A stretch of DNA of 64,000 bases from Epiperipatus broadwayi (GCA_028023455.1 JAQFVV010013350.1:62001-126000); one strand, 5' to 3'; positions 12,995-27,200 are shown, counted from the stretch's first letter. Program-made: numbers and translations. Notes: generated by a model from the sequence alone, not told the origin.

Positions 12995-13569
12995 ACACAT
13001 TAAAACTTGCTAACGCTTGTATTTATAACAATAGATGGCAATAGTAAATAGCTTGAAATCATGATCTGAAAATGGAACTAAAGTTAGAGATAGTGAATGC
13101 TTGCTCTGATGTTTATGTAAACAAACATATGCTTGATGGTGTTTTTTGGTAGAACGCCATCTGTTGTCATAAATACAAGCGTTAGCAAGTTTTAACTTGT
13201 GTTTTTTTTCATAAATGTACCTTTGAGGTCTTTCTTTCAATGATATATATTGCAGAGGCTTCTACTATGTGGTGATGCTGAACTGATATCAGACCCATAT
13301 AGCTATCTGGCTTGCTATGCTGAGTTTGAAGACATTATGTGTCTAAAGGATTCACGCTTGCAAGCTGAATAAAAACTGTTTCATAAATGCTCAGACTTTG
13401 TGTTTAGATCTAGTTTCTTATTCCTGTCCTTCACTGATGATAGCAAATAGCTTGAAGTCGTGATCTGAAGGTGGAACTAAAGTTAGAGATAGTGAATGCT
13501 TGCTCTGACCTTTATGTAAACAAACATACGCTTGATGGTGTTTTTGGTAGAACGCCATTTATTGTCATA
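12995..13569. mobile_element. Foldback element plus a second direct copy
   Basis: Arms at about 12995-13040 and 13154-13201 are inverted (AAAACTTGCTAACGCTTGTA on one side, its complement on the other). The interior 13037-13172 repeats directly at about 13437-13569. The intervening 13270-13430 contains CAGACCCATATAGCTATCTG and TTTAGATCTAGTTTCT, which also occur, inverted or direct, in the foldback at 4717-5364. So this is the same family in a more complex arrangement. It is non-coding and ends in a TA tract. Confidence 0.8.
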
Positions 13570-13878
13570 TATATATATATATATAATGAGGGTTTTATTG
13601 TTAGTGATTTAATTGAAAAAATACATGTGACATTTTCCTTGATAGAATAATAAATTAAATATTGAGCTGGATAATAAATATCGAAGTCTTTAAAGACAGT
13701 AGTTAAACATTTTTTTGGCTTTTTCTAAAAATCATACCATAGAACTAATTCTGTAAAGGAGACATAGACATTCCTGAATGACATCACTCTAGATCCCTGC
13801 ATTAAAAATAAAATATGGAATTGAGGAGCTGTGTCACAATCCTGGTATAGCATTGAAATATAAGGTGATAATAATATT

Positions 13879-15160
13879 TTGATTGGTGTAAGAAGAATTT
13901 TATATTATTTTTTTAATAATGATCAAAGAATTGAAATGAGTACATTTAATAATATATCTATTTTATCTACTCATTTAGATTTGGACAAAGATATTCAGCT
14001 TTGGGAAGTCAAAACAGCTCCTTCTATTCTTAAAAATGATATGCAAGAAGGTTTTGTAGAGAAATTTTCAGATATAATGGTCATATGTTACTTTCAAATA
14101 TATTGAAACATTTGAGCATAATATGGACATATAAAGTTATGTCATCTGATTTTAATATTGTTTATTTATTCAAATATTTTAAAAAATGAAATAGACGAGA
14201 CCATAGCCATTCCCATGCAATATCAATGTTAACTACTACATCAAAAGTATTTTAATAATTGTTTTAAATTCCAATCATACATAAATGTTTATTACAAACT
14301 ATATATGGTTTTCCAAAATCAAAAAAACAATATGAACATGTTTTTGTTGACAAACAGATGTGAGATAAGTATTGAGAACATAAGAATCATTTATATGTTG
14401 CTTTTATTGCTTTGATAAAAGTATTTGATCCAATTAATCAACAGGTCTATAACATGTTGAAAATTAGTTTTCAGGCTAAGGTTATCTGTATTATTCTGCT
14501 TCTACATGATAGTATAAAAAGTCATATTACTAAAAGTCTGAAATAAATAAGTCTTATATAAATGTGTGTAACATTGTTTTCAATTTTTATAACGATAGTC
14601 TTTAAAACTATTTATATGCAGCCTAATTAAACATGAATCAAGACATTTTGGGATCTAATCTTTAAAATGAACCAATTGAAATTGGATTAAGGTCTTCATT
14701 TTCTTGGACTCTAGATTACAAAAATACTGATACATTTGTTTTTGTTTCCTATTTAAAGACAATTTACTGAAAGTACTTAATGCTGATAATTGCATCCCAT
14801 AAAAATCTTAGTTTATTAATTCATTTTCAAAAAATTTAAGATCTTTATCAGCTAGTATGAAAGATGAATCATCAATAACGTTTAGCTTTGATGATTATTG
14901 TCTTAAAAAGTAAAAAAAAACATATAAATATATTGGTTGTGTTATATAAGTAAAAAGTTGACATATATTGTGATGTGACATAGACTCCAATGTGTTTTGC
15001 TTTTTATATGACATAATTTAATGACAGGGAAGTAACTGCAATTATGTTAATGTTATATTTAGTTGTTACTTAATATAATTTAATGTATGGATGTAAAACT
15101 TGGACATCTTATCAGTGCTATATAAAGACATTGAAATCTCAGGAATTGAAATATTACTTC
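13879..15160 (+). pseudogene. LINE reverse transcriptase, heavily decayed
   Basis: Pieces of a LINE RT can be followed through many stops and frameshifts. They are DIQLWEVKTAPSIL then GFVEKFSDIM (matching the KAPG...GG..L..KL block, 13990-14080), HAISMLTTTSKVF (matching ISLLS..GK.F, about 14215), and HLYVAFIALIKVFDPINQQV with LLHDSIKSHI (the D-aligned motif A block and the LHDGM block, 14380-14530). An IEIGLR-like block with an LDSR tail follows, then LMYGCKTWTSYQ (near the C-terminal YGxETW motif, about 15085). No intact FADD box could be read. The layout matches LINEs of the CR1/Jockey assemblage, but the clade is uncertain. Not functional. Confidence 0.7.
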
Positions 15161-16430
15161 ACACAGACAACATCTTACACAAAAATGTCAGCAGCACACT
15201 TTTTGTCATTACTTTTGCAAGAGTAGCATAAATGTGGTGTGGAAAAAAATGCTGCTGAACAGCATTATGTAAGTTGATGTCATGTGATGCTTAATTGGTT
15301 TTATTTCAATCCCAGATGGAGAGGAGCATGGCTGCACTTGTTAGTAAACAAAGAACATATTAATGTGTAGCTACAACCTAGTTTCTGATCAGTACAATAA
15401 TATTGGCTTAGAATAAAATCAGTAATATGTTGTTGTTTTTTTAATTTGAGCCAGTACCTTTATAGTGAAACAAATAAATAAAAGATATTAACTGCTACAT
15501 AATTCAAATCTTCACACAAACAAATGCCAAAAGACAAACTAGTATGGCGCTATTAAGTCAAGGAATGCCGGATAAGAATTTATTAAGCATTATAATGTAG
15601 CACTATTGATTTCTAAAACTTATATCAGGTAGCATAAGTGTGGTGGCAAAAGAAGTATGCTATTTAAATATTGTTTTTTTTATTGTTATTTCATATAAAA
15701 AGTGACCAATCATTCTTTAGAATCCATGCATTTTAATGAATTCTCTGGTGTCAATTGCCTAGAGTTCCACAAATTGTTCGTGTAGTTAAGAAAATTGTTT
15801 TTTCTTACATGAGCAACGTTAGATCCATCAATTTCATATTAAATCAACAATAATCAATTCAATCATCTTTTGTAAATCAGTCTATTTATTTAATTAAATA
15901 TTTAGGTGTTGGTTTAATTAATAATATTGATTTTTACATGACTGAATTTTGTTCATTGTAATCATATAAAAATACACTGTTTTATAAAATAAAAAAAAGT
16001 GTTGCATTGACAAGTGACGCTATTGTGTAATATTATATCAGTTCATTTAATATAATTATTCTAGACCCTGATCAAGAAATGATTTGTAGAAATGTAGATT
16101 AAAAGTGTAATAGTAGTTAGACCTTGGTTTAGTGGAGTCATTATCAATTAAGATAATAATATTCATTAGAAAAAATAAATGGGTAACTATAATTATATAA
16201 GTCTAAACCAATCTGGGCATTTAACAGATTTTTATAATAATCTTTATTTTTACCTTATTTCTTTTTAGCAATTCATTGTTGTCTACGGATATTTAGCTTC
16301 ATTATAATTACAATCTGGTTAATACAAATTTAAAAGAATGCAGGTAATTTTAATGTTTATATATATATATAGGTCTCCATTTAAGAATTTAAGTCTTTGT
16401 TCACACATACGAATTCCATCTCTAATATAT
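15161..16430. other. AT-rich sequence, no gene seen
   Basis: I find no frame, RNA or repeat that I can support here, apart from short homopolymers. Confidence 0.5.
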
Positions 16431-18850
16431 ATTATAACCTACACTCCCAACACCGCTCATATACATTACATGAGCGAAATGCCCAGGCGCCAGTTCTATT
16501 AATAATTAGAACAATATAACAGGATATATAATACAAAAACTATTATTGAGACTCTATATTTAAATTTATGTTCAGCTCAGTGGGAGGCTATAGGCAGTTC
16601 ATAAAATATATGATGATAAATGAATGAAAGAAGAAATATTACAAACACCAAATATAATGCAAATCCCTTTTATTAATTAATTTTATGATAAAGAATCATG
16701 TTTATCGATACAGTCTATTAAAATATACTTTAGACTTAATTTCTTCCTTCATCCAAATATAACATATATCAGCTTGCTATAAGTATAATACTAAACAAAT
16801 TCTATGACATGACATATTATCTAAACTTCTACTTTAATGCCACTTAAGAAATAAACAATAAGATCTCAGGGAATTTAACAAACACAGTTGAATTAAGTAC
16901 ACTACATTGGCCCATAAGTTATAATTCTGAAGTATGACAAAATGTAATGAAACAAATTAACTAAAATATTCTACTGTGTTTCAATGATAAGATAATGACA
17001 GAAATAGGGTATTTTAATTTCATATCATCATCTAACAAATATACTAACTTGGAAACCTTTCTGATACGTTTATCCAGTGGCAGATGTTCCTTATAATGTT
17101 TGGATTAAGTAGAAACAATATTGTCAGACACCAGTAGATTTAATATTATAACTCTAAAATAATATATCTATTTTATGATAGATTTATGAAATGTGGAGAT
17201 GTGGAAATGGAAAAACACGAATGTATACAATAATAACTCCAGACACAATTTTAAGATTTTTAAACAAATAAAATAATTCATTTATTATAATAAAAATAAA
17301 TTTGGTTTAACATATTTACAATTGGACTACTTGTCATACAGATTTTTAAATTATGGAATAAACTTTAAGCATCATTTTGGGATTATCCCTATTATCAAAG
17401 CAAATTAACAACAAACTTAAATATTCTGACTTCAAACACATGCCATGCTTTGCCTACATGTTTCATCTACATGACACTAAATAAACAACATGTTATATTA
17501 TTAACGCAAAAAAAAAAAAAAAAATACTTTTGAGAGGATATTACTATTGATTAATAAAATAAATCAAATTAATTATATTTGGCTCTCAACCAAGCAACTT
17601 TTTCTAATTGACTAAATAATCACTTTCAATTACGAATATCTTTCATGCATAGCAATAAAATCTTGTTCATTCTGATGATTTGATGATTTATAATCCTTAT
17701 TTAAATAAATACACTGTAGTTTAAAATATTTATTTCCCGTTTTAATCTCAATAACTTTATACTTCTATTTAAATGAATGTAATGTATTTCAAAACGTTTA
17801 TTTCTTATTTTAATCTCAATAACTCTATACTTTATACACGCGATATTATTTATATTACGCGTGTGTGTGCGTGGGTCAAGCAACAATGAGAGAAAATAAT
17901 ATTTTCTCCAAACTCTCCACTCATTAAGGAAATATCATATAATTACTTTATTTCGGACAATGTCGTACTTCATCAATAAAATAAGACGCTAATATTACAT
18001 CAAGAATAATTTAACAATTTATCTGACCACATATTAATTAACACGGAGCTCTATTTTCATGATTATACAGACTATACGTTATAAGGGACATACATCTACA
18101 TGAGGAGCAGATAACTCTTACCGAACACTTCTACAATAATTCACCTACTTCTAAATACACTATTGGTGGGGAATCTTTTTCCTCATCACCAGGGAAGAAA
18201 ACATCACTCAACTTCAAAAAATATCATTTAATCATACGCATATAAAATAAACTAGACTCTACTCATGAAAAAACATATACTAAATAAGCAAAATATTTTA
18301 TCCCTACAAACATTATAATGCAATCAGATTTCTCTCCATTCTCAAAGCTCTTCTAAATATCGAACATTATAAATACACGCTGGCAGATAAATACATACAG
18401 ATAACATACTAATCCGTTCAACTCAGTACAATACGACAGCATCGGAAATTTATACATAAAAATATTCACAAACTGAACTTTATCAAACAAATGTCATAAT
18501 TGTGCAAAACAGACACACACCCGCGATCAAAAATATATATAAAATTAACTCTAAATTACACACTATGCAGGCAACCTAGTAATTAAATATTGCATCAAGG
18601 TATAACTTTTAATTCAAAATAAACTTTAGGTTACTTTTTTAAAATTTACTGGTTATAATTATTACGAATGAACTTACTTTCATATCTAGTAAACTATTTC
18701 TGTTATACGTTCGTTGATTGGAAAAGGAACAAAATTCTCACTTTGAGATAATAAAGTTTACAAAATAAATATAAACCTCTCTAATAATATATTTTAAAAA
18801 AATATTTATTTCTTTTACCTTCGTAAAAGAACAATAAGACCTATTTGAAC
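16430..18850. repeat. Possible diverged copy of the 6.3-kb element
   Basis: It starts with TATAACCTACAC after TA repeats, like TGTAACCTACTAG at 6326. It then shares the ordered blocks CTCAGTGGG and CAGGGAATTTAACAAACAC with about 7870-8170. Similarity fades further right. There is no coding sequence. The 113-bp pair of tandem units at 17725-17837 lies inside it. Confidence 0.35.
17725..17837. repeat. Two tandem units of about 66 bp
   Basis: The block TTTTAATCTCAATAACTTTA and its neighbours recur about 66 bp later with small changes (AACTCTA in place of AACTTTA). Confidence 0.75.
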
Positions 18851-18865
18851 ACAATCAATTTTTAC

Positions 18866-18902
18866 CAGCGTATTCCTCATTTGGATAAGCTTCGGAGACG
18901 GT
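18866..18902 (-). CDS. Candidate short exon, unrecognised
   Basis: A 37-bp block near 50 % GC in a very AT-rich setting. On the minus strand it is preceded by TTATTTTATCTACAAG (acceptor-like) and followed by GTAAAA (donor-like). The frame reads TVSEAYPNEEYAG. If not spliced, it meets a stop three codons later. I do not recognise it and cannot connect it to another exon. Its composition and splice-like edges are the only evidence. Confidence 0.25.
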
Positions 18903-21137
18903 CTTGTAGATAAAATAACCCACATTATCAATAAAATATAATAATAAATAAGCCTATTATCAATAATATACATTAATAATGACAAGCAATAAAAAAAAAT
19001 AAAGAAACAAAAGTTATTTGTTTTGTAACTTAAAACGAAAGTTCACTTGCAAAGCTCTGCTCCGGGCTTATGAAACAACGTGGGACACATTCCAAACCGA
19101 ATTTAAATTAAAATAAACTGCTGCAGGGTAACCAAACAAATATAATCATGCTTAAATATGACTCAGCATCTTCAATGTTCATAACAAAGTTATTTAAGTT
19201 ACTGTATCATAAATAAGCAATCAATTTGTCTTCTATTATGACGAGAACATAATAAATTCTTAACTACTGTTGGACAGGAATTATCTCACTTATTCTGTTG
19301 TAGTTCTAAATCAAATACGTAATTATTTTAGTAGTTTCTTGAATAGCATTTAACACTTTATAATTTATTATATGCCTGGTTTATTCTTAAATATTGTCCA
19401 TTAAGATACCATGTTTTCCTAGTAATTCTTCAACTAATAATATTTTGTTTTATTTTCCATCTTTATTGAAGAGAACAGAAATTACCTGCATTTCTATTCT
19501 TCCATTCGATCTCAGCAAATACTTAATTTGAAGGAACTCACATTTTATTTCCTTCATTTAAAATATGTATTATTTCCAGAAACACCAGATAAATGAATAG
19601 TGTTATCTCTTTATGGTGAATTTGAACATGGTATGATTTATCCACATATGTGTATTCTTAATTTTATGTTTCATCCTCACAAAAACACAACATGGAAAAT
19701 AGTGAAGAACTAAAATACATTCTGTAAAATAGTTCTTCATGTGTTTCCCAGATATATTAAAATCCACACGTTGGTTAGTGATACAACAATAATATTCATA
19801 CAATTTATTCCTGTTTAAAATGACAATTAAATGGAGTAGTGTAGACTGGACATTATCAACATACATTTTTAACAGAGCAATAGTTATGAAAGGGTTATTT
19901 AAAAAAACGTTTAAATTGAGGAGAGTAAAGTAACTGTGTACCTTTTGAAAATTTAGAATTCCATCTTAGTTAACCAATTCCCATAATGAATTCTTAAAAT
20001 CCTTCCGATGTTTTATTCCAAAGTCTTTTTAAAATCAATTTGACTTCAGCAACTGGTTTTTAATTTTCACAATAAAAAAAAAAATGAGCCACTGTTTTCT
20101 GGCTACCATTACCTTACATAATATGCAAATTTTTCACTGGAGATCTTTGTTAAAAAGCTCTCTTTAGCAAAGGTCATTTTCTTCATAAGGTTACTTCCAC
20201 GCTTCCTTTCTATCTAGGCTAATTACATATTCAAAAAAAAAAATCTTTTCAAAGAAAAAAAAAAACATTTTATTAAATCAAGACACAAAAAATAATAATA
20301 AAATGAATAGCTTTTACAAACTTTAAAGAAAAATAAATATTAATTAACTATTAAGCAAAAATGATTAATAATTTGTTTAATTTGTAAAATGATCCATTGA
20401 CTCAACTATCTATTAATCATTGGAAAGAAATATATATTTGTTGAATTATTTAAGATAATTACTCTAATTTAAATGTTTTTATTGTACATGTACTACTGCT
20501 TAATGTTATTAAAAGATTAAAATGAAATGAAAACGCAGAGTCCTACATGCATGCATATACATTATACTATAAATATTAAAGTATCTTAACTAAATTTAAT
20601 TGAAATGGCTATTAATTGTTTACAAAAGGATAAGTATTAAAGAATAAGGATTTTGAAACCATTCAACCAATACTACACTAATATAAAATAACCTTGCATT
20701 TTCCTGCCCAAATACACCATTTCCTATAATAACAACCCCTCTCTCTGGCATTAAATGCTTCACTAACCACAACAATAATAACAAATACTTATAAAGTGGT
20801 CAATCTACTGCATAAGCAATCCATATCTAAGCTTCAAACAATCTCCAGCAAAAAAAATTTTAAATTCTAAGGCTATTTCATTTTTTTAATATAATGTAAC
20901 TATTCAATGCAGATACAAAGTATGTCAATTCCTTGTGCCCATCCAGATGGTCACAACTCCCCCATCCTTATAAAGAAAAAAATGAATAAAGTAATACCAT
21001 TAGGTTATGTTAATCATTATTAAACAACACAAATAAAATTAACTACACTTTAGGAAACTATGCATACAGAATTTTTATATTCTCACATCTCTTAACCATC
21101 TGGTACTTTAACTGGATATGGTATTAAGCTATGAGCA
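18903..21137. other. AT-rich sequence, no gene seen
   Basis: I find nothing here beyond A/T runs. The minus-strand open frame at 19603-19866 has no recognisable motif and ordinary AT composition, so I do not call it. Confidence 0.5.
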
Positions 21138-21765
21138 TTATAGGTATCTCTTAAATCTTGTGCATATATTCTTGATTTCTTTTCTTCTAACAAATCTTTC
21201 TACATGAGAATTCATCCTTATTGTCTGGGATTTAACTTTAATCTTTTGGCTATTCTTTTCTTTGTTCTTAACTTTCTTAAGAGTATTTTCATGACCTACA
21301 TTTCCTCTTGCTCTATTGAGTTTAAACTTGACCTTTCTCAAAACTTTCCTCTAAATCAATAACCTGTTTCTTTTTAAGACAGTCTATACAAAATATGTGT
21401 CCTCTTAAACTTGCATTTAATTTTTAGCTATCAGTCTCCTTAACATGATTACAACATTCCATTATTTGTTCTATACTAGGTATTACATGTTTACTACCTG
21501 CATATAGCACCTTTCTACAAACATTCCTCTTCATATTACGATCTACATTATTAAGAGCACACTCAGAAACTATTCCTCTTATTTTATTTTTAAATTTATT
21601 GCTGGTAATATCAGTAATCTTTACTAATTTGCACCTTAAAATTTCTGGATATTTCATGCCTAAAGAAGACACTCCTAACTTTATTAATCTAATAATCTCA
21701 TCATTTTTATCACAATTTTCCTTGACATCATTAAACACCTTCATATCTTCTTCAATGCATAACAA
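21138..21765 (-). pseudogene. Broken gene with a RING-like cysteine motif (possible)
   Basis: A 113-codon frame (21424-21765) is followed, after one in-frame stop, by more open sequence in the same frame reading GHIFCIDCLKKKQVIDLEES. A frame change then leads to a strongly basic tail (21138-21341). The series ECCNHV ... GHIFCIDCL has the C..H.xC..C spacing of a RING-type zinc finger and is reminiscent of RNF216/TRIAD3-type RING1. The first cysteine pair is only partly present. The protein-like length in AT-rich DNA and the breaks suggest a decayed retrocopy or transposon gene. Identification is weak; the frame itself is clear. Confidence 0.35.
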
Positions 21766-24221
21766 CTAAGCAATTAAAAATTATATTTTTGAAGGATTTT
21801 CATTCATGAATTCCAGGAACATCTAGGACTGTTGCATTAACTTTTATAAATATTTAATTTTTAAAAATTATAATTGGTGAACATTAATCTCATTTTCTTT
21901 ATCATTGAATTCATGTATGGTAAACATCTCGATCCTTGACTGATTCACCTTTAAATATTTCACTGCTTGTTTACTTTGGACTGCAGACATCCTCTTGTGT
22001 GTTTTACAATAAAGTAGAATGAATATAGAGATTTTATGAAACTGTTAGGAAATAACATGATTCATAATAGCATGTTTTGCTTTAGCTGATCTTCATCTTA
22101 AAGTACTATTAAATAATTATTTGTAATTATAAATTATGTTAGATAATATTGCAGCACTTTCCATATATATATATTTAAAAAATTATTTCATTTTTCTTCC
22201 TATATTCAGGAGACTTAATTTTCATTTTTCTTTTTGAAAAGATTTAAAATATTAAAATTATTCCAATAACTTTCAAAACATGATTTAATCATTCCAAAAT
22301 CTATAAATTATTCTTACTTTTATTTCTCACTTTTTTTCTTCTGAATTCGACAAAATTTAAGGTACAGTATTTGACTTTAAAAATTTCTATGATTCAAGTA
22401 AAAGAAAATAAAACTCCATTTTAGCATTTGAAATTTTAATTTAACTGCTGTATATTGTTATAGCTGGATTATTATTTACAAGAAGAACGATTTTTTAAAT
22501 GTTTCTGTTTTTATGCAGTTCATGCATAGATCTCCTGAAACACTTACATTTTAACTGCATATTGTTTAAATACACTTTATTTATAATAAATAAAAAATAG
22601 AATAATAAAATAATAGTTTTATTTTCATAGTTGCTATGACTACCTAACTTGACCTCAGGTTATCCCTAAGTCATCTAACTATAAATTATATTCAATTTTA
22701 GATTTAAAACAATCCATTACAGTTTATTAATCTAATAGCATATATATACAATATTATTTCTTAAAATATTGTTTGTATTAAATGATTTGTTACAAAATAA
22801 TAATTTATTGTGAGTTCAGTAATTCACTGTGAATATATATGTGTTATACATGTATATATGTGTTAATAATAAAAAATAATCTCCCCATTATTAATGCAAG
22901 TTTCAAATGGATTTGATTCAATAAGTAGGCCAATCTTCTTAGGAATATTTGCGTTGAAGCTACCTCTTGCAACACTAAACTCAGTGCTATATAAAAATAA
23001 ATATATATCAATGCAATTAGATTTCTTTTTTTTTAATTTGAACCAAAATAAAATTCGTTATATGATATACTCTTTTGCAAATCATTAAATTTTAAATCAT
23101 AGTCAAATTCCTTTGCATTTTATTGAAGACCAGAATATAGACTCCAGATTTATAATTTACCATAAAATAATTAGATTACAACTCATTGATAGTTTTTGGT
23201 CTTGATTGGTGGTGAAAGGTGGCGCGCTGCCTGCATTGGGGGGGGGGGCGGGGGTGGGGGGGTCGCTGCCCCGGCTGTGAGAAGAAAGTATTAATTAAGT
23301 CACATAATGTGTTATTTATTATTTAAATGCATATAGTATTTTGACTTAAACGCATATCTACTAGTATTTTAAAGATTCAGTGTTAAATGGTAGTACGTCT
23401 TTAATATGTATAATATCATACGATAATAAGTCCATATTCGTATGTTGTTTTAATACTTATTCTATTAATAAAATAGAAAATATGAGTTAATTATTTACAA
23501 TTGTATGCATCTTTGTGGTTAGTCGTAATGTATACAATTACCTATAGATTTGTGAAATCATTCATATCCAGTCTCATGTATTAAATTCATAATCTATTCA
23601 GCTTTATAAAAGCAGAGAAAGTTATTGAGTATCCACTCTAAAAATCATAACTTGAAAGCCCAAGTAAACCATTGAACAGATTTAGATTAATTTATTTTCA
23701 TTCATTAAACAGTAATCAGCGAATAATTTGGGAGCAGAATCTTTATCCCATAAATATTACTATTGTTTTTACTAACAGATTATTGTTTTGCTTTGACAGA
23801 AAATTTTGTGCAAATTATTTGTCATTATCCTTTTTGTCGAGTAGATATGAATACTTGATAAATAAATGTTCTTCCTCTATTATGTATTTGTGATTGAAAA
23901 GAATAAAGATGTCCATATTGCTTTTATTTACAAACTTACTCCCAAATTACTCATGATAAATCTATACATAGAGAGACTCATGTGACCCCCAGCATTTGAA
24001 TTCTAAAAAAATATTTGTTGTACAGATGTGTGTTATTTCTTGCCTGTCTAAATTATCAGTCATCATCAGCAATGAAAATATTGGAGATATAGATCTTCAT
24101 GTCATACTACCTCCTAATATAAAAATATATTTCTTGTTCTATAAGTATTTTGGAAAAGAATATTCCAAATAAAGTTAGTATGTATTCTGAAAATTGATAC
24201 ATGATGTCTTGATAGATATAG
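21766..24221. other. AT-rich sequence, no gene seen
   Basis: Nothing gene-like. The only distinct feature is the G-rich tract at 23221-23280. Confidence 0.5.
23219..23280 (+). repeat. G-run cluster, potential G-quadruplex
   Basis: A GC-rich patch in very AT-rich DNA with three long G runs (about 11, 5 and 7), separated by one or two bases and flanked by GGCGCGCTGCC and GCTGCCCCGGC. The spacing would allow a G-quadruplex. It could also be a local assembly or sequencing error at homopolymers. Confidence 0.7.
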
Positions 24222-27200
24222 TGAAGCTGGAAATATTATAGCACATATTTCTGCTTCACCTAGTGCCAATATCATCAGCATTAGCATGGGTTTGAATCCA
24301 GTCATATACTGACACCCATCTTGCTTGAGGCGGTGGTATATGTATAATTTATCATCAATATTTATAATCGGTACGTGTAAGCTATAACATTTGACTATTT
24401 GTGTTATTATTACTAATTATGTATAAAATAAATGGGCAATAAGTATAAATATAATATTAGATGTGTATAAAGTGTGACAAATGTTTTAAGATTTTTTCAT
24501 TAAAGTCGTTTTCTACTTAGTCAAGTTATAACATTTTATATTTTGTTTTAATAAAATGTACCAAATAATATGTAAAAACAGTAAAGTCAGTATTTATAAG
24601 GAAACTTTGTAATTTTGTCATACTTTATAAATTTATTATTTTATTAAATGTAAGTGTAACAAGCCATCGGATTATAAAATTTCTTATTTATAGAATCTAT
24701 CAAATTCCTCAAATTTTTATGAGTAAAGTTCTTTTTCTTAGTATATTTTATTTAATTTTCATTACAATATCTCAAATCCAATAGGCTTTGTTTAATACGA
24801 TGGTTTGTGAAATTTAATTAAGATGAAAATCAGATTTGTATCATTGTTTATTTTAATTAGCAAATGAACTCTTGGGGCATATTTTAATGCAGGATTGTAT
24901 ATTTCCCACCCAGGCAGATGCTGATCACAGAGAAAGTCATCAGAAAACGTCATGCACATTGTATCCTGATAGACAAGGCTGAATGATATAAATAGCTCAA
25001 TTTTGGTTATCAGGATCAATTAGATTCTTGTTCTCAGAGTGACCTTACTTCAAGCCAGTTTACGTTTTACCTAAATAATGTCGAGGTAAAGTAAAAGGCT
25101 GTTCACTTTCTGTGCTCTGTCTCCACCTGCTCAATGCCACTCCAGTGCTGTCAACATCTAAGCCATGATGCTGAATAAATCAAGAAAGCCTGCCTTCATA
25201 AGCCTGTCTCCAGCTATGTTTTGAGGTAACCCCGTTTTTCGCAAGCCCCTGCTCTTTTAACAACATTGGTTTTAAATTAATATTAATCTATGATTAGTTT
25301 ATACTCATTTATTCGCTCTAAAATATGTATACGTAATGTCTATACAACTTTCTTTGAATACGTCATTAACTTTATTTTTATAAAATCTAACCGTTTTAAT
25401 CTTTGTAGAACTCCATATTATTTTGATACAAGTTAAGTACAAAATTCAAATAACATATTACAACCCTAGTTTATTATTTTCTCTGGTCAAAATTATTGCA
25501 GGAGATGTAGATTTTCCATTAGTACTTACTGATGAAGCTCATTTAGTTTTGTACATTTGTTATTTTGTAAATGATTTAAATGATAGGAATAGTCTTCAAA
25601 TTTTAAGTTTCCTATTATTTACCAATTAATCTTTATCAGTAATGATTTCTCAAAAGAAAATGTAATTTATTAAATTATTTAAGCAAAATCCATCACATTT
25701 TCCTAAACCAAACTTAGCTCTTTAGGTAAAATCTATTATAGAGATTTTAAAATTAAATGTTATCAGTATTTACATTGTATATCTCATTTGCATTTGATTT
25801 TTAGCATCTACATATTAATTATCATGCAGGATTTGTAAAATGTCACCAGAATTGAATTTGTGTTTTTTATATATAGGGTTTATTTTAATGTTTTGTTATA
25901 TAAACATCGTTTGTCTATAAAGTCTAAGTCATGAGAGATTTTAAAGTTTGAATATGTGGGAAAACAATACACTTCTTTAAATTGGATTTTAATTGTCATT
26001 GTTTCTTTTATATTATATTTTCTTAAGTTTTATTGATTGCCCATGGGTTTTGTGAACATTCCATTACTCTAGAGAGCTAACTATTTAAATCAAGATTGAA
26101 TTCACGTTTGTTTGCACACTATATATATTTATACTGTATTATGTATATTATTGCTACAATTATTCACTTTTTAGTATTATTGTTCATCCTTTGCTACTTA
26201 ACTCTCAGGACCTGCAGAAATTTAAATATGATTAATCCCATAATGTTAGTCTTCCATAAAAGTAGATCTATTTCCTACTAGGATTCCCCTTTTCCAAATA
26301 CTGCCATTAAAATGTGCATTGGCACACATGGATAAACCATCCCAGCACATTAACTTTTATTGTTATGCAGGGATATGTTTTGGTCGGTGGACCAGCATGT
26401 CCTCTCATTCATTGACTTCACCTAGCAAAGTCACTTTGAGGATCATAAATGATCTTATGTGTTATTTTACTGTAGCCATAACGTGCCACCTCTAGTATTC
26501 TTTATTTACTCTCTATTTACGAATCTGAAATGCTCTCTCCACAGTGATGGCACATCTCTCATTAGCCAATCCATCTAATTAATCACATATCATATAGAAT
26601 TGTTATTTAATAAGATAAACTTTGTTTTCTCACATTCATAACTTACAACCCCTTTAAATGTAATAACGGTCTAATGCAACTCATTCATGTCAATTATCTA
26701 TATATTTGTAAAGAAAGAAAATAGATTTATTTTCTTCAATTTATAAGTTTATTGAGGGTTAAAATGATGGATTTTTGCTGATTTCTACTTGGCAGATCAT
26801 TTAACCAATTGTTTATATTTAGTAAACAAATGTATTTTATGTTTGTCTGTATCAAAACCTAATTTGTGTCTTAAATGGATCGCAATTGCTTTCTAAATTT
26901 AAATGCGGTAATATTGATTAATTATAATGTTATCTGATTTACTTAATGAATTTTAAATTATGTAATTGTGAGTCCAATATGTATAACGAAGTTGTGTAGA
27001 CAAGCATTGATGTATTTTGTATGTTGATACTTATATGTATAATAAATATATATTATATTAGTATTTTGAAATCTTTGTTTGTCATTATTCCAAATCTCTA
27101 ACATAAATCCCTTTTATTCATTTATAAAAATTTATGGGTTTAAACTCATTTCTTTTGTTATGTTGCCATGAAATTGTTATTATTGCAGTTTTAATCAATC

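Noticed and set aside
13010-13240. 76-codon minus-strand frame
   Set aside because: Lies wholly in the foldback element and is only its translation.
25423-25629. 68-codon frame inside the 3.3-kb element
   Set aside because: The aligned copy at 38870-39050 has stops and shifts there, so the frame is not conserved.
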